The position numbers and the translations under genes are program-made. Below, piece by piece: positions 63,605 through 64,000 of a stretch of 64,000 nucleotides of DNA. The DNA is taken from positions 1 to 64,000 of the forward strand of contig JAHITX010000001.1 in assembly GCA_018817425.1 (NCBI GenBank), given 5' to 3'. Numbering within the stretch: the first letter of the stretch is position 1; each line of letters opens with the position of its first letter. Source of the stretch: Pseudomonadota bacterium. Lineage in GTDB: Bacteria; Desulfobacterota; Desulfobacteria; Desulfobacterales; RPRI01. The notes beneath the pieces were generated by a model. The model saw only the letters and a list, made by a program, of their open reading frames with translations. It made no database searches and had not been told where the DNA came from.

Positions 63605-64000
63605 ATGGGAAAAACAAAAATACTTCAGGTTTGTCACAGCTATGAACCGCCTTTTTTTGATGTTGCCAACCAATACGCGGCAGTGTTTGATGGGAGTAAA
63701 TATGAGGTTACCTGCCTTTTTTTAAAAGGTAAAGATTCTCCCATGGTGCGGAATCAGGCCATTGCTGACAAATTGCTGTTTCTGGAAAGCTCAACAGGCG
63801 ATATGCGGGGAATGAAGGCAGGCCTTATTAAAAAGCTATGTCGCATCCTGGCTGAAGAACACTATTCCTTGGTAGTAGCTCATCGCTATAAAGCCATTTA
63901 TCTCATAGGTATAGCCAGTCTTATATCGTCACCAATACTAATAGTCGGCGTGGTTCATGCCTACAAAGTGTTTTCGCAACTGCCCCGCAAACTGCTTGTC
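63605..64000 (+). CDS. Glycosyltransferase, N-terminal part (truncated by window edge)
   Basis: The plus-strand frame from ATG 63605 stays open to the window end (132 codons). It reads KILQVCHSYEPPFFDVANQYA, a start seen in GT4-type LPS glycosyltransferases, then YEVTCLFLKGK, AHRYKAIYLIG and VGVVHAYKVF. This corresponds to the N-terminal Rossmann half; the donor-binding half lies outside. No strong ribosome binding site precedes it. It is divergent from the GT4 gene and probably begins another operon of the same polysaccharide locus. Confidence 0.7.
   Translation, partial: MGKTKILQVCHSYEPPFFDVANQYAAVFDGSKYEVTCLFLKGKDSPMVRNQAIADKLLFLESSTGDMRGMKAGLIKKLCRILAEEHYSLVVAHRYKAIYLIGIASLISSPILIVGVVHAYKVFSQLPRKLLV

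Noticed and set aside
63537-63725. Plus-strand 62-codon frame near the right edge
   Set aside because: A different frame from ATG 63605 encodes a glycosyltransferase N-terminus and stays open to the window end.
1-64000. CRISPR array
   Set aside because: No regularly spaced 25-40-base repeats were seen on either strand; the only tandem repeats are two short pairs (24637-24671 and 54102-54129).

Overview
The window is AT-rich, gene-dense chromosomal DNA from a Gram-negative bacterium. It carries a complete Tol-Pal locus, RND efflux genes, lipoproteins with lipoboxes and surface polysaccharide genes. The operon gpmI-rsfS-nadD-proA-proB-obg-rpmA-rplU, the VPxPS/PEP-CTERM-like sorting tail and the overall gene repertoire suggest a Desulfobacterota (Desulfobacterales-like) organism. 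That assignment is inferred from gene content; no rRNA gene is present to test it.

Layout. 1-396: 5' part of an IS1634/IS4-type transposase running off the left edge. 0.7-3 kb: SDR dehydrogenase, elbB and xth. 3-5.7 kb: minus-strand cluster of an HMGL-like aldolase, a KDPG aldolase and an AroB-type cyclase. 5.9-10.9 kb: slyD and several small or poorly known genes (DUF2148 protein, glycine-zipper lipoprotein, zinc-ribbon protein, lipase-like hydrolase, radical SAM protein). 10.9-17.4 kb: a TetR-regulated RND tripartite efflux operon. 17.8-22.1 kb: a nitronate monooxygenase/FabK-like enzyme, a two-component system and a thioredoxin-fold/HEAT protein. 22.1-24.4 kb: an ISAs1 fossil, epmA and a sorted secreted protein. 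24.8-28.6 kb: a half-size TauE/SafE protein, a rhomboid-TPR protease, a zinc-finger/membrane/TPR protein and a PilZ protein. 28.6-35.4 kb: the housekeeping gpmI-to-rplU operon.

36.8-45.5 kb looks like an accessory island. It begins with the 3' half of a tRNA-Pro gene. It then holds an IS110 element with a probable bridge-RNA region, a 1258-residue protein with a nuclease-like N-terminus, a degenerate STAND-like segment and a long helical C-terminus (a candidate defence protein), a short element bounded by inverted repeats, an orphan secreted protein, a HEPN-like protein of different base composition, and a mazEF toxin-antitoxin pair flanked by a ~55-bp imperfect direct repeat of the end of the next chromosomal gene.

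45.5-54 kb is core again: SAM hydroxide adenosyltransferase, ruvB-ruvA-ruvC, then cpoB, pal, tolB, tolA, tolR and tolQ. A 142-bp MITE-like element lies between ruvC and cpoB, and part of a second copy lies upstream of nhaA. 54.3-58.6 kb: a TetR regulator, hisA and hisB with a lipoprotein gene wedged between them by ATGA overlaps, and nhaA preceded by a hairpin that would hide a Shine-Dalgarno. 58.9-60.8 kb: tRNA-Ala(CGC) and an orphan YcaO-TPR protein. 60.9-64 kb: start of a polysaccharide locus (O-antigen ligase-like protein and two glycosyltransferases, the last cut by the window edge).

The best candidates for something undescribed are the 1258-residue protein and its island setting, the IS110 guide-RNA region, and the dispersed MITE family.
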